Counted from the stretch's first letter, positions 52,054 to 60,368 are shown. The stretch is DNA of 64,000 nt from Paraburkholderia nodosa (GCF_001718195.1 NZ_MCNV01000002.1:124001-188000); one strand, 5' to 3'. Made by a program: numbers and translations. The notes: generated by a model from the letters alone, not told the origin.

Positions 52054-52389
52054 TTATCCGAGGCTGTCGAACTTCCCGGTCTGAGGATAAATGGTTTCGC
52101 TGCGATTCAGCATGCCGATGAACTCCTCGATCTTGCCCACCGGTGTTGCGGGCTTTTTGGCATTCTGCATCCGAAACAGGATAGCGTAGCGGTTGCGGGC
52201 GACGAGGACGCCTGCTTGCCCGGTCACCATCAACTTCCGGGCGAGCCTGCCGTTATAAGGGTGCAGCAAACCGAAGGGCACGGCCCCTTCTTCTTTCAGG
52301 GTCATGTCGACGCACTCAAGCGTCAGCCAGCAGCCAGTACGGCTCGCGCAAGAAACGGGGCCGGACGTGAGTAAACCGCAGACAATCAT
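52054..52389 (-). CDS. Hypothetical protein, possibly exported
   Basis: A 111-residue open frame with a plausible short hydrophobic N-terminus ending GPVSCASR. The body (LKEEGAVPFGLLHPYNGRLA, VLVARNRYAILFRMQNAKKP) looks like real protein, but there is no ribosome site and no family. It is divergent from the GNAT gene. I include it with low confidence; if the start is the internal Met at VDMTLKEEG, the protein is cytoplasmic and about 83 residues. Confidence 0.35.
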   Translation of the reverse strand: MIVCGLLTSGPVSCASRTGCWLTLECVDMTLKEEGAVPFGLLHPYNGRLARKLMVTGQAGVLVARNRYAILFRMQNAKKPATPVGKIEEFIGMLNRSETIYPQTGKFDSLG

Positions 52390-52456
52390 CAGCAGTGTTG
52401 AGCCGGCATGGCTTCATACTTTCGCGCCGCGCGGGCTCCCACTCCCGAGCATCCTG

Positions 52457-52963
52457 ATGGCCACAAAGTCGAGCCCCGTTCTAATTCGCCCGACCTCGGA
52501 AGAAGACTGGCAAATCTTGAAGACGGTCCTCCTTGCCGCGCTGCTTGACAGCCCAACGGCGTTCGGTCTGAATTACGCCACCGCGGCTGCGTATAGCGAG
52601 CAGCAATGGCGCGAATGCGCTTCAGGTCAGACGCAGCCGCAATATCTGGTAGCCATGGTGCAAGGGCAAGCAGTCGGTCTTATCGGCGATGCGATAAGCC
52701 GCACGCGCGAATACAACCTGATTGCCATGTGGGTTCATTCGAAGTGCCGGGGTTTGGGAATTGCAAGTCGCCTGGTCAACGCAATCCAGGCGCGCGCGAT
52801 TGAACGCGGACAGCGAAGAGTCGTGTTGAGAGTCTCGCCAGACAACGCCCGCGCTGTAGGTCTCTATCGCCGACATGGTTTCCGGTTCTTGCCCGAACGA
52901 GAAGCGCTAGCCAATCAGCCCGGCATCAGCGTGCAGAAAATGGAATGGAATAGCGGTGGCTGA
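52457..52963 (+). CDS. GNAT-family N-acetyltransferase
   Basis: From ATG 52457 the product has 168 residues. GNAT motif A is IAMWVHSKCRGLGIASRLV, with the acetyl-CoA pyrophosphate loop R-G-L-G-I-A, and motif B LRVSPDNARAVGLYRRHGF is also clear. The enzyme would acetylate an amine, such as an amino acid, aminoglycoside or protein N-terminus; the acceptor is unknown. An earlier start at 52304 is open but would run through the upstream region of the divergent frame and adds no homology. Confidence 0.88.
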   Translation: MATKSSPVLIRPTSEEDWQILKTVLLAALLDSPTAFGLNYATAAAYSEQQWRECASGQTQPQYLVAMVQGQAVGLIGDAISRTREYNLIAMWVHSKCRGLGIASRLVNAIQARAIERGQRRVVLRVSPDNARAVGLYRRHGFRFLPEREALANQPGISVQKMEWNSGG

Positions 52964-53200
52964 CTGTCGGTGCGATATCTCACCGAGAGGGTTCAGACAG
53001 GCAAAACCGGGGATGGAAACGCCCTTGCCGGATTCGCGGCTCATCGGGTCAGCCGGCGTGCAGATGACTCGATCCTTGCGCTAGTATGGAAGGGCAAAAA
53101 GATGCATCGAAGACAGCGCGCCGGCCCGGTGCTGACGTCACCTGCCCGCTTTGCCCTGCTATTCAGCCGCTAGCATCGCCGCGTTCAGACGGAGGTCGAC

Positions 53201-53428
53201 ATGAACGAACAATCCGTGCTCGGTATCATCCATGCGCAGGAACTACTGATGGTGTCCCTCATCCGCGTACTCCCGCCCGACGAGCGGCGCAAAGTTTCCG
53301 AGGAGTTCCACCGCCAGGTCGAGCTAGCCGAAGCGCCGCATCTGAGTGACGGCCATCACCGCGAGATGACCGAAGCGTTCAAGGCGCATATCCGCAAGCT
53401 GTCGATCTTGCTGGCATCGTTGAGTTGA
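53201..53428 (+). CDS. Small hypothetical protein, 75 residues
   Basis: GGAGG lies seven bases before the ATG. The product is helical and soluble: QSVLGIIHAQELLMVSLIRV, PDERRKVSEEFHRQVELAEA and a terminal helix. This looks like a small helical-bundle protein known mostly from Burkholderia. No motif suggests an activity. Its coding character is supported by the ribosome site and regular codon use. Confidence 0.65.
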   Translation: MNEQSVLGIIHAQELLMVSLIRVLPPDERRKVSEEFHRQVELAEAPHLSDGHHREMTEAFKAHIRKLSILLASLS

Positions 53429-53660
53429 TCGGGCCGACGTTCGCGCCACCGTCAACAGCCACGAAACGCGCCCGTCATGCACTGACCGTCGCCGCGTTCG
53501 CCCGGGCGTGGCGAGCCACGCCCGATCCAATGCGCCATGCCCCGTGGTTGTATCATTCACTAGCTCTTCTGGTCTCCCCATTGGCAATCGGACTACGTCG
53601 CTAGCTTTTTCAACGCGACAAGCTGCCTGAAACATCCACCGAACCAGCTGAGGTACCGCC

Positions 53661-54482
53661 GTGAAATGCAACCTGCTATTTCTGCTCCTCGCCCTTGCCG
53701 CATGCTCGCAAATACCCGACGCGCAAAGCCCGGCGCCTTCAACGAGCGCGTCGACTGCTGCCGGCGCGAGCGCGGTACCGGCGATCGAACCTGGGATCCT
53801 CAGTCAGTATCACTGGCAACTCAGCGACGCGTTTGACAGCAAAGGCATGCGCATTGATGCGTTGTTTGCCAGTGCAGAAAAGCCCGTGCAACTGGACTTC
53901 AGCGCCGACCGGCTAAACGTAGTCAATAGCTGCAACAATATGGGCGCCAGTTACAGTGTCAAGAAAGGACGGCTGCAGATTGGCCAGATGGTGAGCACCA
54001 TGATGGCTTGCCCTGACGCCGCTCGCGCCGCCCTCGACGACGCCATTGCCAGGCGCCTGCATGGCAGCCTCGACGTGAGCCTGCTGGCCCGTGGCGACAC
54101 CCCCCGCATGCAACTGGTTACGGATAGCGGCGACACGCTGACATTTATCGGCGTGCCCACTGCTCAGACCCGTTTCGGCGGCGCGGGTGAAACGACCTTC
54201 CTCGAAGTGGCCGCGCAATCGGTGCAGTGCCACCATCCGCTCATTCCGGACAAGCAATGTCTGCTGGTGCGTGAGCGCCACTTCGACGAGCACGGTTTGC
54301 CAACCGGAACACCTGGCGCATGGCAACCGCTGTATCAGGAAATCGAAGGCTATGCCCATACGCCTGGAATGCGCGATGTACTGCGCGTCAAGCGCTATAC
54401 CATCAAGAACCCGCCCGCCGACGGACCAGCGATTGCGTACGTGCTGGACATAGTGGTTGAATCGGAAAAGGTGGAGAACTAG
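53661..54482 (+). CDS. Lipoprotein with META and DUF4377 domains
   Basis: The 273-residue product has a lipoprotein signal (LLALAAC lipobox). Residues ~45-165 form a META domain (HslJ-like: YHWQLSDAFDSKG, LDFSADRLNVVNSCNNMGAS, IGQMVSTMMACPD), and the C-terminus is a DUF4377 domain with two cysteines (VQCHHPLIPDKQCLLVRERH). META proteins such as HslJ are involved in heat or novobiocin tolerance; DUF4377 proteins are envelope proteins of unknown role. Probably in the outer membrane, monocistronic. Confidence 0.85.
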   Translation: MKCNLLFLLLALAACSQIPDAQSPAPSTSASTAAGASAVPAIEPGILSQYHWQLSDAFDSKGMRIDALFASAEKPVQLDFSADRLNVVNSCNNMGASYSVKKGRLQIGQMVSTMMACPDAARAALDDAIARRLHGSLDVSLLARGDTPRMQLVTDSGDTLTFIGVPTAQTRFGGAGETTFLEVAAQSVQCHHPLIPDKQCLLVRERHFDEHGLPTGTPGAWQPLYQEIEGYAHTPGMRDVLRVKRYTIKNPPADGPAIAYVLDIVVESEKVEN

Positions 54483-54552
54483 CTTTCCCGACCCGTCAGT
54501 TTCAGCACTCGGCCTTTCACCACCGGCATCCCACCCGGATCAGTCGGGCTAG

Positions 54553-54744
54553 TCCTGCGCAATCCACCACAACCGCGCAGGCAAGTTCGACGATGGTGAC
54601 GAGCCCTACCGCTCCCGGGTGCTGCAACGCGTGATCGCCAGGGGCATCCTCCCCAACGGCACCAAGCTGTCCCCGCTGGATTCTCTTCCCCCAGATGTTG
54701 CGAATCCGGCGGATTACAGGGCACTCAGTCGAGCGGCACGGTGA
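54553..54744 (+). pseudogene. Possible relic of an unidentified gene
   Basis: Right after a stop codon, the plus frame reads AIHHNRAGKFDDGDEPYR, then RVLQRVIARGILPNGTKLSP and DSLPPDVANPADYRALS to a stop at 54742-54744. It has the feel of a real protein end, with no start codon and no ribosome site, and it overlaps the last 20 bp of the convergent AroE-like gene. I do not recognise the family. Low confidence. Confidence 0.3.
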
Positions 54745-55561
54745 GGCGGTCGATGACCGCGGCCGTCAACGGCCGCACGCCGCGCCACCATGCAAAGGCT
54801 TCGGCCGCCTGTTCGACCAGCATGCCCACGCCGTCGGCGACACCGTGTACGCCGGCGTTGCGCGCGAGCCGCAGGAACGGCGTGAGCCGCTTTCCGTACG
54901 CAAGTTCGTAGGCAGTGCCCTCCGGGCTGAACACGCCCGGAGGGACGGGTGGCAGGTCGCCCGTCAAGCTTGCGGACGTCGCGTTGACCACAAGGTCGAA
55001 GCGGCCTCGCGTCGCGAGATCACTATAGCCGCACGCGCGTAAGCCCGTACCGCGCGAGCCGACCTGGGCGACCAGCGCGCAGCCTTTGGACACATCGCGG
55101 TTGGCGACGACCAGTTCGGCGGGCCCCGCGGCGAGAAACGGCAGCAGCGCGCCGCGCGCTGCGCCGCCCGCGCCGAGCATCAGCACGCGTTTGCCGGCAA
55201 GCGGGACGCCAAGATTGACTTCGATATCGCGCAACAAGCCAATGCCATCGAAATTCTCGGCAACGATCCGGCCGCTCTCGAACTTGAGCGCATTGGCGGC
55301 ACCCGCCAGTGTCGCACGCTCGCTGCGCGCGTCGGCGAGCGCGAAGGCCTTGAGCTTGAACGGTGCGGTGACGTTCATGCCCTTGCCGCCATCCGCAGCG
55401 AACTGGCGCACGGCCCTCGCGAAGCCATCGTCAGGGTCGAGCGGACCTTCGATTGCGACGTAGGACATCGCCTGTTGCGTCGCTTCGGCAAACAGGCGGT
55501 GAATCAAGGGTGATTTCGTGTGTCCGATCGGGTGGCCGATCACTGCATACGGGTCAGTCAT
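54725..55561 (-). CDS. AroE-like shikimate dehydrogenase family protein
   Basis: This 278-residue protein has the shikimate/quinate dehydrogenase fold: YAVIGHPIGHTKSPLIH at the N-terminus, the catalytic lysine K69 in NVTAPFKLK with D105, the nucleotide motif MLGAGGAARGALL and NATSASLTGDLPPVP. Two substrate-site positions differ from housekeeping AroE: the first Ser of HSKSP is Thr (T15), and the conserved Thr of NTDG is Phe (ENFDG, F104). The bulky Phe suggests another substrate. It is the last gene of a catabolic operon, 6 bp after the CoA-transferase stop, so a private step in that pathway is likely; biosynthetic aroE should lie elsewhere. Confidence 0.88.
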   Translation of the reverse strand: MTDPYAVIGHPIGHTKSPLIHRLFAEATQQAMSYVAIEGPLDPDDGFARAVRQFAADGGKGMNVTAPFKLKAFALADARSERATLAGAANALKFESGRIVAENFDGIGLLRDIEVNLGVPLAGKRVLMLGAGGAARGALLPFLAAGPAELVVANRDVSKGCALVAQVGSRGTGLRACGYSDLATRGRFDLVVNATSASLTGDLPPVPPGVFSPEGTAYELAYGKRLTPFLRLARNAGVHGVADGVGMLVEQAAEAFAWWRGVRPLTAAVIDRLTVPLD

Positions 55562-55567
55562 GGTGTC

Positions 55568-56779
55568 TCACTTCGCGTAGAGAACGCCTTCGCATTGCAT
55601 CGCGTCGATCTCGGCAGCGGAAAAGCCGAGCGATTGCGCGACCTCCGTGTTGTGCTGCCCGAGATCCGGCGCGACGTCGCGAATGGTCGTGTCGCAATCA
55701 GAAAAGCGGAAAGGCAGGTTGGGCAAACGCAGCGTTCCATAGCGCGGGTGATGCTGCTCGACCACCATGCCGCGCGCCTGGATCTGCGGATCGTCGAGCA
55801 CCTCGTCGATGCGCTGCACCTTTGCGCAAGGCACATCGATGCCATCCATCAGTTCGAGCACCTGCGCGACGGGCCGCGCGGCGACCCACGGCTGCACGAC
55901 AGACAGAATCGCCTGCCGGTGCGTGTTGCGGCCGACGCTATCGTAGAAGCGCATATCGCTGCCGAATCCGGCGGGCCCGCCGTGCGTTTCGATCAGCGCG
56001 GCGAGGCGCTTCCACGCGTCGTCCACCTGTGCCGCGATCACGAGGTCGCCGTCCGCGGCGCGAAACACGCCATAGAGCGTCGAGGTCGGCATGTCGTGCC
56101 CCGTCTGCTCCGGCAGCACGCCTCGAAGCGTGTAGCACTGCACCGCGTATTCGTGCATCGAGACGAGCGTGTCGTAGAGCGCCATGTCGATATGCTGGCC
56201 GCGGCCGCTCTTCGCGCGTCCGAGCAGCGCCGCGTTGATCGCCGCCACCGCGTGAATGCCCGTGTACATGTCGCCGAGCGAAATGCGCAGCAACGGCGGC
56301 GGCTCGCCCGGCGTGCCCACCATCTGCATGATGCCGCTCTTCGCCTCCGCGATCAGCCCGAATCCGGCGCGATGCGCGTCGGGGCCGGTATGGCCGTATG
56401 CCGAGATCGAGCAATAGACGAGGCGCGGATTGCGTGCGGATAACTCGGCGTAGCCCAGTCCGAGCTTGTCCAGCGCGCCGGGACGGTAATTCTCGACGAA
56501 CACATCCGCCGAATCGCACAAGCGGCGCATGAACTCCTTGCCGCGCGCATCTTTCATGTTGACGCTGACGCCGCGCTTGCCCATGTTCAGTTGCAGGAAA
56601 TAGCCGCTTTGCTGGCCGTCCAGCACGGTCGCGTGCTGGCGTCCTGGGTCACCGCTGCCCGGACGCTCGACCTTGATGACTTCGGCGCCGAGCGCAGCGA
56701 GACAGCGGCCGACGTAGGGACCGGCGAGGAAGTGGCTGTAGTCGACCACGCGAATGCCTTCGAGAGGACGGCCCTGCAT
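55568..56779 (-). CDS. CaiB/BaiF-family (class III) CoA-transferase
   Basis: From ATG 56779 the product has 403 residues. The motifs are GIRVVDYSHFLAGPYVGRCL, ALGAEVIKVERPGSGD, the catalytic aspartate D170 in LRISLGDMYTG, and AEIDAMQCEGV at the end. Class III enzymes move CoA between acids through an Asp-linked intermediate, activating compounds such as oxalate, carnitine, mesaconate or aromatic acids. Here the operon also has a MaoC hydratase and AroE-like and PanE-like reductases. A 1-nt stop/start overlap (TGATG) couples it to the MaoC gene. Confidence 0.9.
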   Translation of the reverse strand: MQGRPLEGIRVVDYSHFLAGPYVGRCLAALGAEVIKVERPGSGDPGRQHATVLDGQQSGYFLQLNMGKRGVSVNMKDARGKEFMRRLCDSADVFVENYRPGALDKLGLGYAELSARNPRLVYCSISAYGHTGPDAHRAGFGLIAEAKSGIMQMVGTPGEPPPLLRISLGDMYTGIHAVAAINAALLGRAKSGRGQHIDMALYDTLVSMHEYAVQCYTLRGVLPEQTGHDMPTSTLYGVFRAADGDLVIAAQVDDAWKRLAALIETHGGPAGFGSDMRFYDSVGRNTHRQAILSVVQPWVAARPVAQVLELMDGIDVPCAKVQRIDEVLDDPQIQARGMVVEQHHPRYGTLRLPNLPFRFSDCDTTIRDVAPDLGQHNTEVAQSLGFSAAEIDAMQCEGVLYAK

Positions 56780-57237
56780 CAGTACGCTCCCGGCCGACGC
56801 GGCACCATCAGACGATGTTCGCCGCGCTGAACCACCTGGTCGTCCTGATTGATCAGTTCGGAGGGCAGCACGACGATGCCCCAGCCAGGGCGGCTGTTGC
56901 TCGGCCGCATGGCGCCGACGCGAAATTTCACGTGCAACACATCGTCGACCTTGATTGGCAGCAGAAAATCCCACGTCCACCCGAGCGACATACCGGGCAG
57001 AAAGCGATAGTCGCTCTGTGTCTTGAGGCCGTCGGCAATCGACAGACCGAAAAGCCCGTGCGAGACCAGGCAGCCGAAGTGGCTCGCTTTGGCGTATGCC
57101 TCGTCCACATGCACGGGCGTATGGTCGCCCGTGAGGTCGGCGTAGGCGAGGATGCGTTCCTTCGTCACGGTGTAGCTGGGGCTCACGCACTCGTCGCCTT
57201 CGCGGGCGTCGTCCCAGTACTTCTCGATGATCGTCAT
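56779..57237 (-). CDS. MaoC-like (hotdog) dehydratase
   Basis: The 152-residue product is a single hotdog domain with the hydratase signature: YADLTGDHTPVHVDEAYAKA (the Asp/His pair of (R)-hydratases, D-x-N/H-x-x-H) and FGCLVSHGLFGLS. Such enzymes add water to enoyl-CoA thioesters. It is placed next to a CoA-transferase, so it probably acts on the CoA ester formed there. The ends NSRPGWGIVVLPSELINQ and GEHRLMVPRRPG resemble mesaconyl/itaconyl-type MaoC proteins, only weakly. A stop/start overlap links it to the CoA-transferase. Confidence 0.88.
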   Translation of the reverse strand: MTIIEKYWDDAREGDECVSPSYTVTKERILAYADLTGDHTPVHVDEAYAKASHFGCLVSHGLFGLSIADGLKTQSDYRFLPGMSLGWTWDFLLPIKVDDVLHVKFRVGAMRPSNSRPGWGIVVLPSELINQDDQVVQRGEHRLMVPRRPGAY

Positions 57238-57239
57238 GC

Positions 57240-57632
57240 TTACGCCTCCGCGCGCGGGTTGATGGTCAGCGCCTGCGCGACACAGGACGCGGGTTTGGCT
57301 TGAATCAGTTCGACGGCGAGGCCGCCGGGCAGACGCAGCCAGTTGCGCCCTTGCGGCATTTCGCTGACGTCAAAGGCATGGGCCGCCGCCAAAGCGGCTT
57401 CGAGGTCTTCGCACATGACGCCCAGATGCGCGAGGCGCCCTTCGGGGCCATCGTGTTGCGGCGCATGAATGAACTGAAGACCGCCGAGCGTCCAATACTG
57501 GCGCGGCGCGTCGACGGTGCCGTCGACTTCGCGCATGGTCATGCCGAGCACGTCTTCGAAGAAGCGGATATGCCAACGGATGTCGTTCACCCAGATCGCG
57601 ACATGCTCCAGGTAAGCCTTCGAGCCGCTCAT
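57240..57632 (-). CDS. VOC-family (glyoxalase/bleomycin resistance type) protein
   Basis: The 130-residue product has the two beta-alpha-beta units of vicinal oxygen chelate enzymes: LEHVAIWVNDIRWHIRFFED with a metal His, and LGVMCEDLEAALAAAHAFD with Glu-containing AVELIQAKP. The family includes dioxygenases, epimerases and lyases that use a divalent metal. Its stop is 2 bp from the MaoC start, and its start overlaps the reductase stop by four bases (ATGA). Role in the pathway unknown; epimerase or lyase is possible. Confidence 0.82.
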   Translation of the reverse strand: MSGSKAYLEHVAIWVNDIRWHIRFFEDVLGMTMREVDGTVDAPRQYWTLGGLQFIHAPQHDGPEGRLAHLGVMCEDLEAALAAAHAFDVSEMPQGRNWLRLPGGLAVELIQAKPASCVAQALTINPRAEA

Positions 57633-58579
57633 GCCGTCGTCTCCTTGCGCGCTTCATCGGCCATCGCGCGCTCGATGCCCTTGATGCAGGCCACCAGCGT
57701 CGCGTTGACGGGCGTCGGCACGCCGAGCCGTTGTCCCCAGCGCACCACCGAACCGTTGATGAAATCGATCTCGGTGACCGAGGCTTTTTCGAGGCTTTGC
57801 AGCATCGACGTCTTGAACGCCGGAGACAGACCTGCGGCCGCGAGTGTCCAGGCCTGCTCGGGGTCCGTCATCGAGAGCCTGATGCCGGCCGCCTGTGCCG
57901 CCGCGATTGCCTCGGATACGGCCGCGAGGGCCGTCGCTTTCAGCAGCGGCTCGTCATAGAGCTGGCCGTAAGTGAGGCGCGTAATGCCGGTAATCGCGCC
58001 CGTAGCGACGTTGACGAGCAGCTTGTCCCACATCGTGCCCATGATGTTGTCGCTGACGATGGTCAGCAGCCCCGCTGCGTTGAAGGCCTCGGCGATCGTC
58101 TTCGCACGGCGCGTGAGTTGGCCATCCAGTTCGCCGATATACGTCGCCTTGCCGGTGACACCCGACTGGATACGCCCCGGACCGCGCAACACGCCGCCCA
58201 CATACGTCTTGCCCGCCAGCACGCGCTCGCGGCCCACGATATCGGCGAGCACGTCTTCATGCCCGAGGCCGTTCTGCAGCGACAGCACGAGCGTATCGGG
58301 CCCGATCAGCGCGAGTGCGCCGCGCATCGCCGCGTCGGTGTGGAAGGACTTGACCAGCACGATCACCACGTCGGCTGCGCCGATTTCGCTCGCCTGGGTC
58401 GCGGCGCGCACTGCGATGCGCCGCGTGCCTTTGTCGTCGTCGACCTGCAGACCGTCGCGGAGCATCGTTTCGACATGGACGGGCGAACGGTCCAGCAGCC
58501 AGGTTTCGTGGCCACCTTCCGTGAGTGCGGCGCCGATCGCGCAACCTAGTGCACCGGCGCCGAGAATTGCAATCTTCAC
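57629..58579 (-). CDS. 2-dehydropantoate 2-reductase family (ApbA/PanE-like) oxidoreductase
   Basis: A GTG at 58579 with AAGGAG before it starts this 316-residue protein. The NADP motif is KIAILGAGALGCAIGAAL; family landmarks are VKSFHTDAAM, LSLQNGLGHEDVLA, TYVGGVLRGPGRIQ and the catalytic lysine in MGTMWDKLLVNVATGAI. Housekeeping PanE makes pantoate; here, as the first gene of an operon for CoA-ester metabolism under a divergent LysR, it more likely reduces another 2-oxo acid or oxidises a 2-hydroxy acid. The pathway remains unidentified. Confidence 0.88.
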   Translation of the reverse strand: MKIAILGAGALGCAIGAALTEGGHETWLLDRSPVHVETMLRDGLQVDDDKGTRRIAVRAATQASEIGAADVVIVLVKSFHTDAAMRGALALIGPDTLVLSLQNGLGHEDVLADIVGRERVLAGKTYVGGVLRGPGRIQSGVTGKATYIGELDGQLTRRAKTIAEAFNAAGLLTIVSDNIMGTMWDKLLVNVATGAITGITRLTYGQLYDEPLLKATALAAVSEAIAAAQAAGIRLSMTDPEQAWTLAAAGLSPAFKTSMLQSLEKASVTEIDFINGSVVRWGQRLGVPTPVNATLVACIKGIERAMADEARKETTA

Positions 58580-58645
58580 AGGGTTTCTCCTTGACGTATA
58601 GGCACACGATAGGAGTCGCCGCTCATATCGACAATGCAATGACTA

Positions 58646-58659
58646 CAATGACGTCATTG
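58646..58659. promoter_or_regulatory. Perfect 14-bp palindrome CAATGACGTCATTG in a divergent promoter region
   Basis: It lies in the 106-bp gap between the divergent LysR gene (start 58686) and the PanE-like first gene of the operon (start 58579). Such perfect dyads are the expected operator of the LysR protein; a related ATTGTAGTCATTG repeat precedes it. Confidence 0.7.
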
Positions 58660-58685
58660 CGCCAGACAATAATGCTCGCTACGCC

Positions 58686-59591
58686 ATGATGCCGACCGAT
58701 TTGCCTGATCTGAAGCTGCTACAGCTGTTCGACCTTCTGTATGACGCGCGCAGCGTCACGCGCGTTGCCGGGCAACTGGGGCAAAGCCAACCCACCATCA
58801 GCATCTGGCTCGGGCGCCTGCGTGAGTATCTGCAGGACCCGCTTTTCATCCGCACCCCCGGCGGCATGGCGCCGACCCCGCAGGCCGATGCGCTGATCGG
58901 GCCTTGCCGCGAGATTCTCGAATCGCTCAGGCGCTTCGCCGCGTGGGAGATCACGTTCGATCCGGCGACCGCGCAGCGGCGCTTTCGCATCTGCATGACG
59001 GACGCGAGCCACATCACGCTGCTGCCGAGACTGCTCGCGCACGTACGCGCCCAGGCGCCCGGCATCCGGCTCGAGGCAGCGGGAATCGACGGCAACACGG
59101 AACGGGCGCTGGAGTCGGGCGAAGCCGATCTGGCTATCGGCTATGTGCCCTGGCTAAGCGGCGGCATCTACCAGCAACAGCTTTATCAACAGAATTGGGT
59201 GTGTCTGACGAATCGGCACCATCCGCGCGTTCGCGCGCGGCTCGGTTTGAAGCAGTACCGCTCGGAGGGACACGTCGCGATCGAATCGGGCACGGGTGCG
59301 CAATTGCTCGAACAGGCGCTGGCGCGCGAGCGGATCGAGCGTGACGTCGTGCTGCAGCTGCCCGGGTTCCTGGGGCTCGGCACGATCGTCCAGACAACCG
59401 ATCTGATTGCCACGCTGCCTCGCCACATTGGCGAAACCCTGGCGCAGGCCAACGATCTGGCAGTCCATTCGTGCCCGATTCCCGTGGATGGTTTCGCCGT
59501 CCGACAACATTGGCATGCCCGGTATCATCACGAGGCCGGGAATCGCTGGCTGCGTGGCGTGGTCCTTCAGCTGTTTGGAGTGTCGCCGTGA
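58686..59591 (+). CDS. LysR-family regulator of the adjacent catabolic operon
   Basis: The 301-residue product has the LysR winged helix (LKLLQLFDLLYDARSVTRVA, SQPTISIWLGRLREYL) and an effector domain with FRICMTDASHITLLPRLLA. The N-terminal LPDLKLLQLFDLLY form puts it near NahR/LinR-type activators of aromatic and related acid catabolism. It starts 106 bp from the operon it most likely controls, with a perfect palindrome between. The inducer would be the pathway's substrate, which is unknown. Confidence 0.9.
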   Translation: MMPTDLPDLKLLQLFDLLYDARSVTRVAGQLGQSQPTISIWLGRLREYLQDPLFIRTPGGMAPTPQADALIGPCREILESLRRFAAWEITFDPATAQRRFRICMTDASHITLLPRLLAHVRAQAPGIRLEAAGIDGNTERALESGEADLAIGYVPWLSGGIYQQQLYQQNWVCLTNRHHPRVRARLGLKQYRSEGHVAIESGTGAQLLEQALARERIERDVVLQLPGFLGLGTIVQTTDLIATLPRHIGETLAQANDLAVHSCPIPVDGFAVRQHWHARYHHEAGNRWLRGVVLQLFGVSP

Positions 59592-59732
59592 AAATGACAC
59601 TAAGGCGCCGTCGATCCGGCAGCTCTCTCGACCCGTGACGGGACGACATCTGCGCCGACACGGCGTATCGAGGCCCGATGCGATTTCATGGAATCATCGT
59701 GCGGACCTTCACACAACCTGAGGAGCGACACG

Positions 59733-60020
59733 ATGGCGACCTATATTGTCTTCACGAAGGAAAGCACGCAGGATCAGAGTGAGCTCGATATCTACCAAAG
59801 CAATGTGGGTGCGACCTTCAAAGGTCATCCGGTCAAGATTCTCGCTGCCTACGGACCACAGCAGGTTCTCGAGGGCGAAGCGCCCGAGGGTGTCGTGATA
59901 GTAGAGTTTCCGTCGACTGAGGCTGCGCGTGCGTGGTACGACAGCCCGGCGTATCAGGAAGCCGCGCAGCACCGCTTCAAGGGCGCGCGCTATCGCGCCG
60001 TTCTTGTCGAAGGCGTGTGA
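59733..60020 (+). CDS. DUF1330 family protein
   Basis: GAGGAG precedes the ATG; the 95-residue product is one ferredoxin-like domain of the DUF1330 family: YIVFTKESTQDQSELDIYQS, ILAAYGPQQVLEG and VIVEFPSTEAARAWYDSPAY. These small dimeric alpha+beta barrel proteins resemble YciI and EthD and may be involved in catabolic steps, though activities are unproven. It follows the LysR gene on the same strand after 141 bp. Confidence 0.85.
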   Translation: MATYIVFTKESTQDQSELDIYQSNVGATFKGHPVKILAAYGPQQVLEGEAPEGVVIVEFPSTEAARAWYDSPAYQEAAQHRFKGARYRAVLVEGV

Positions 60021-60023
60021 CAA

Positions 60024-60168
60024 TCTCGACGTAACCATCGATGTGCATGCGCTCGCCTGCCATCGCGATGAGCTGCCCTCGTTCGCGGATTCCGATGTAG
60101 TTGCCCGTCTCGTGCGTGCGTCTGGCGAAAGGACCTCGCCCTGTATAGCGTTGCACGAGCCGCCACAT
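60024..60168 (-). pseudogene. Internal fragment of a GNAT acetyltransferase
   Basis: The minus frame reads YTGRGPFARRTHETGNYIGI, then RERGQLIAMAGERMHIDGYV, matching a GNAT subgroup where a GPFA-R-TH segment precedes the strand LIAMAGERM and a GYTEVSAVCTHP motif that is missing here. No start, no acetyl-CoA loop. A dead fragment. Confidence 0.5.
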
Positions 60169-60368
60169 TGCGGTCTCCGCGGGCTGGAGACATTCGAAAT
60201 GAATTCTTCGCTGCGCCTGCCACGAAAGCGTCAGTAGCCGTCGCGTAGTAAACGAGCGAAATCACGTCAGTCATTTGCCCACCCATCGCCGCCAGCACGT
60301 CGCGAATATTCTCGAGAACCTTGCGCACCTGTAACGCACCGAACGGCGACCAGACATCTGGAAGATTC
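60169..60368 (-). pseudogene. RidA-family relic
   Basis: The minus frame reads VRKVLENIRDVLAAMGGQMT, then DVISLVYYATATDAFVAGAA, which fits the RidA/YjgF consensus (the VLENI..L.A.G and DV....Y.TD region) for imine deaminases. The N-terminal strands and the conserved Arg-containing C-terminus are missing; the frame then runs into the GNAT fragment. Part of a decayed stretch of at least two genes. Confidence 0.5.

Noticed and set aside
52970-53173. 67-codon plus-strand frame after the GNAT gene
   Set aside because: Basic composition, no ribosome site, no recognisable pattern; not supported as a gene.
54487-54552. Extension of the unidentified plus-strand relic further upstream
   Set aside because: A stop codon (TAG at 54550-54552) closes the frame and the sequence before it shows no continuation.
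56780-57190. Upstream extension of the CoA-transferase frame across the MaoC gene
   Set aside because: The CoA-transferase domain begins at the ATG at 56779, and the upstream sequence in that frame is the shadow of MaoC.
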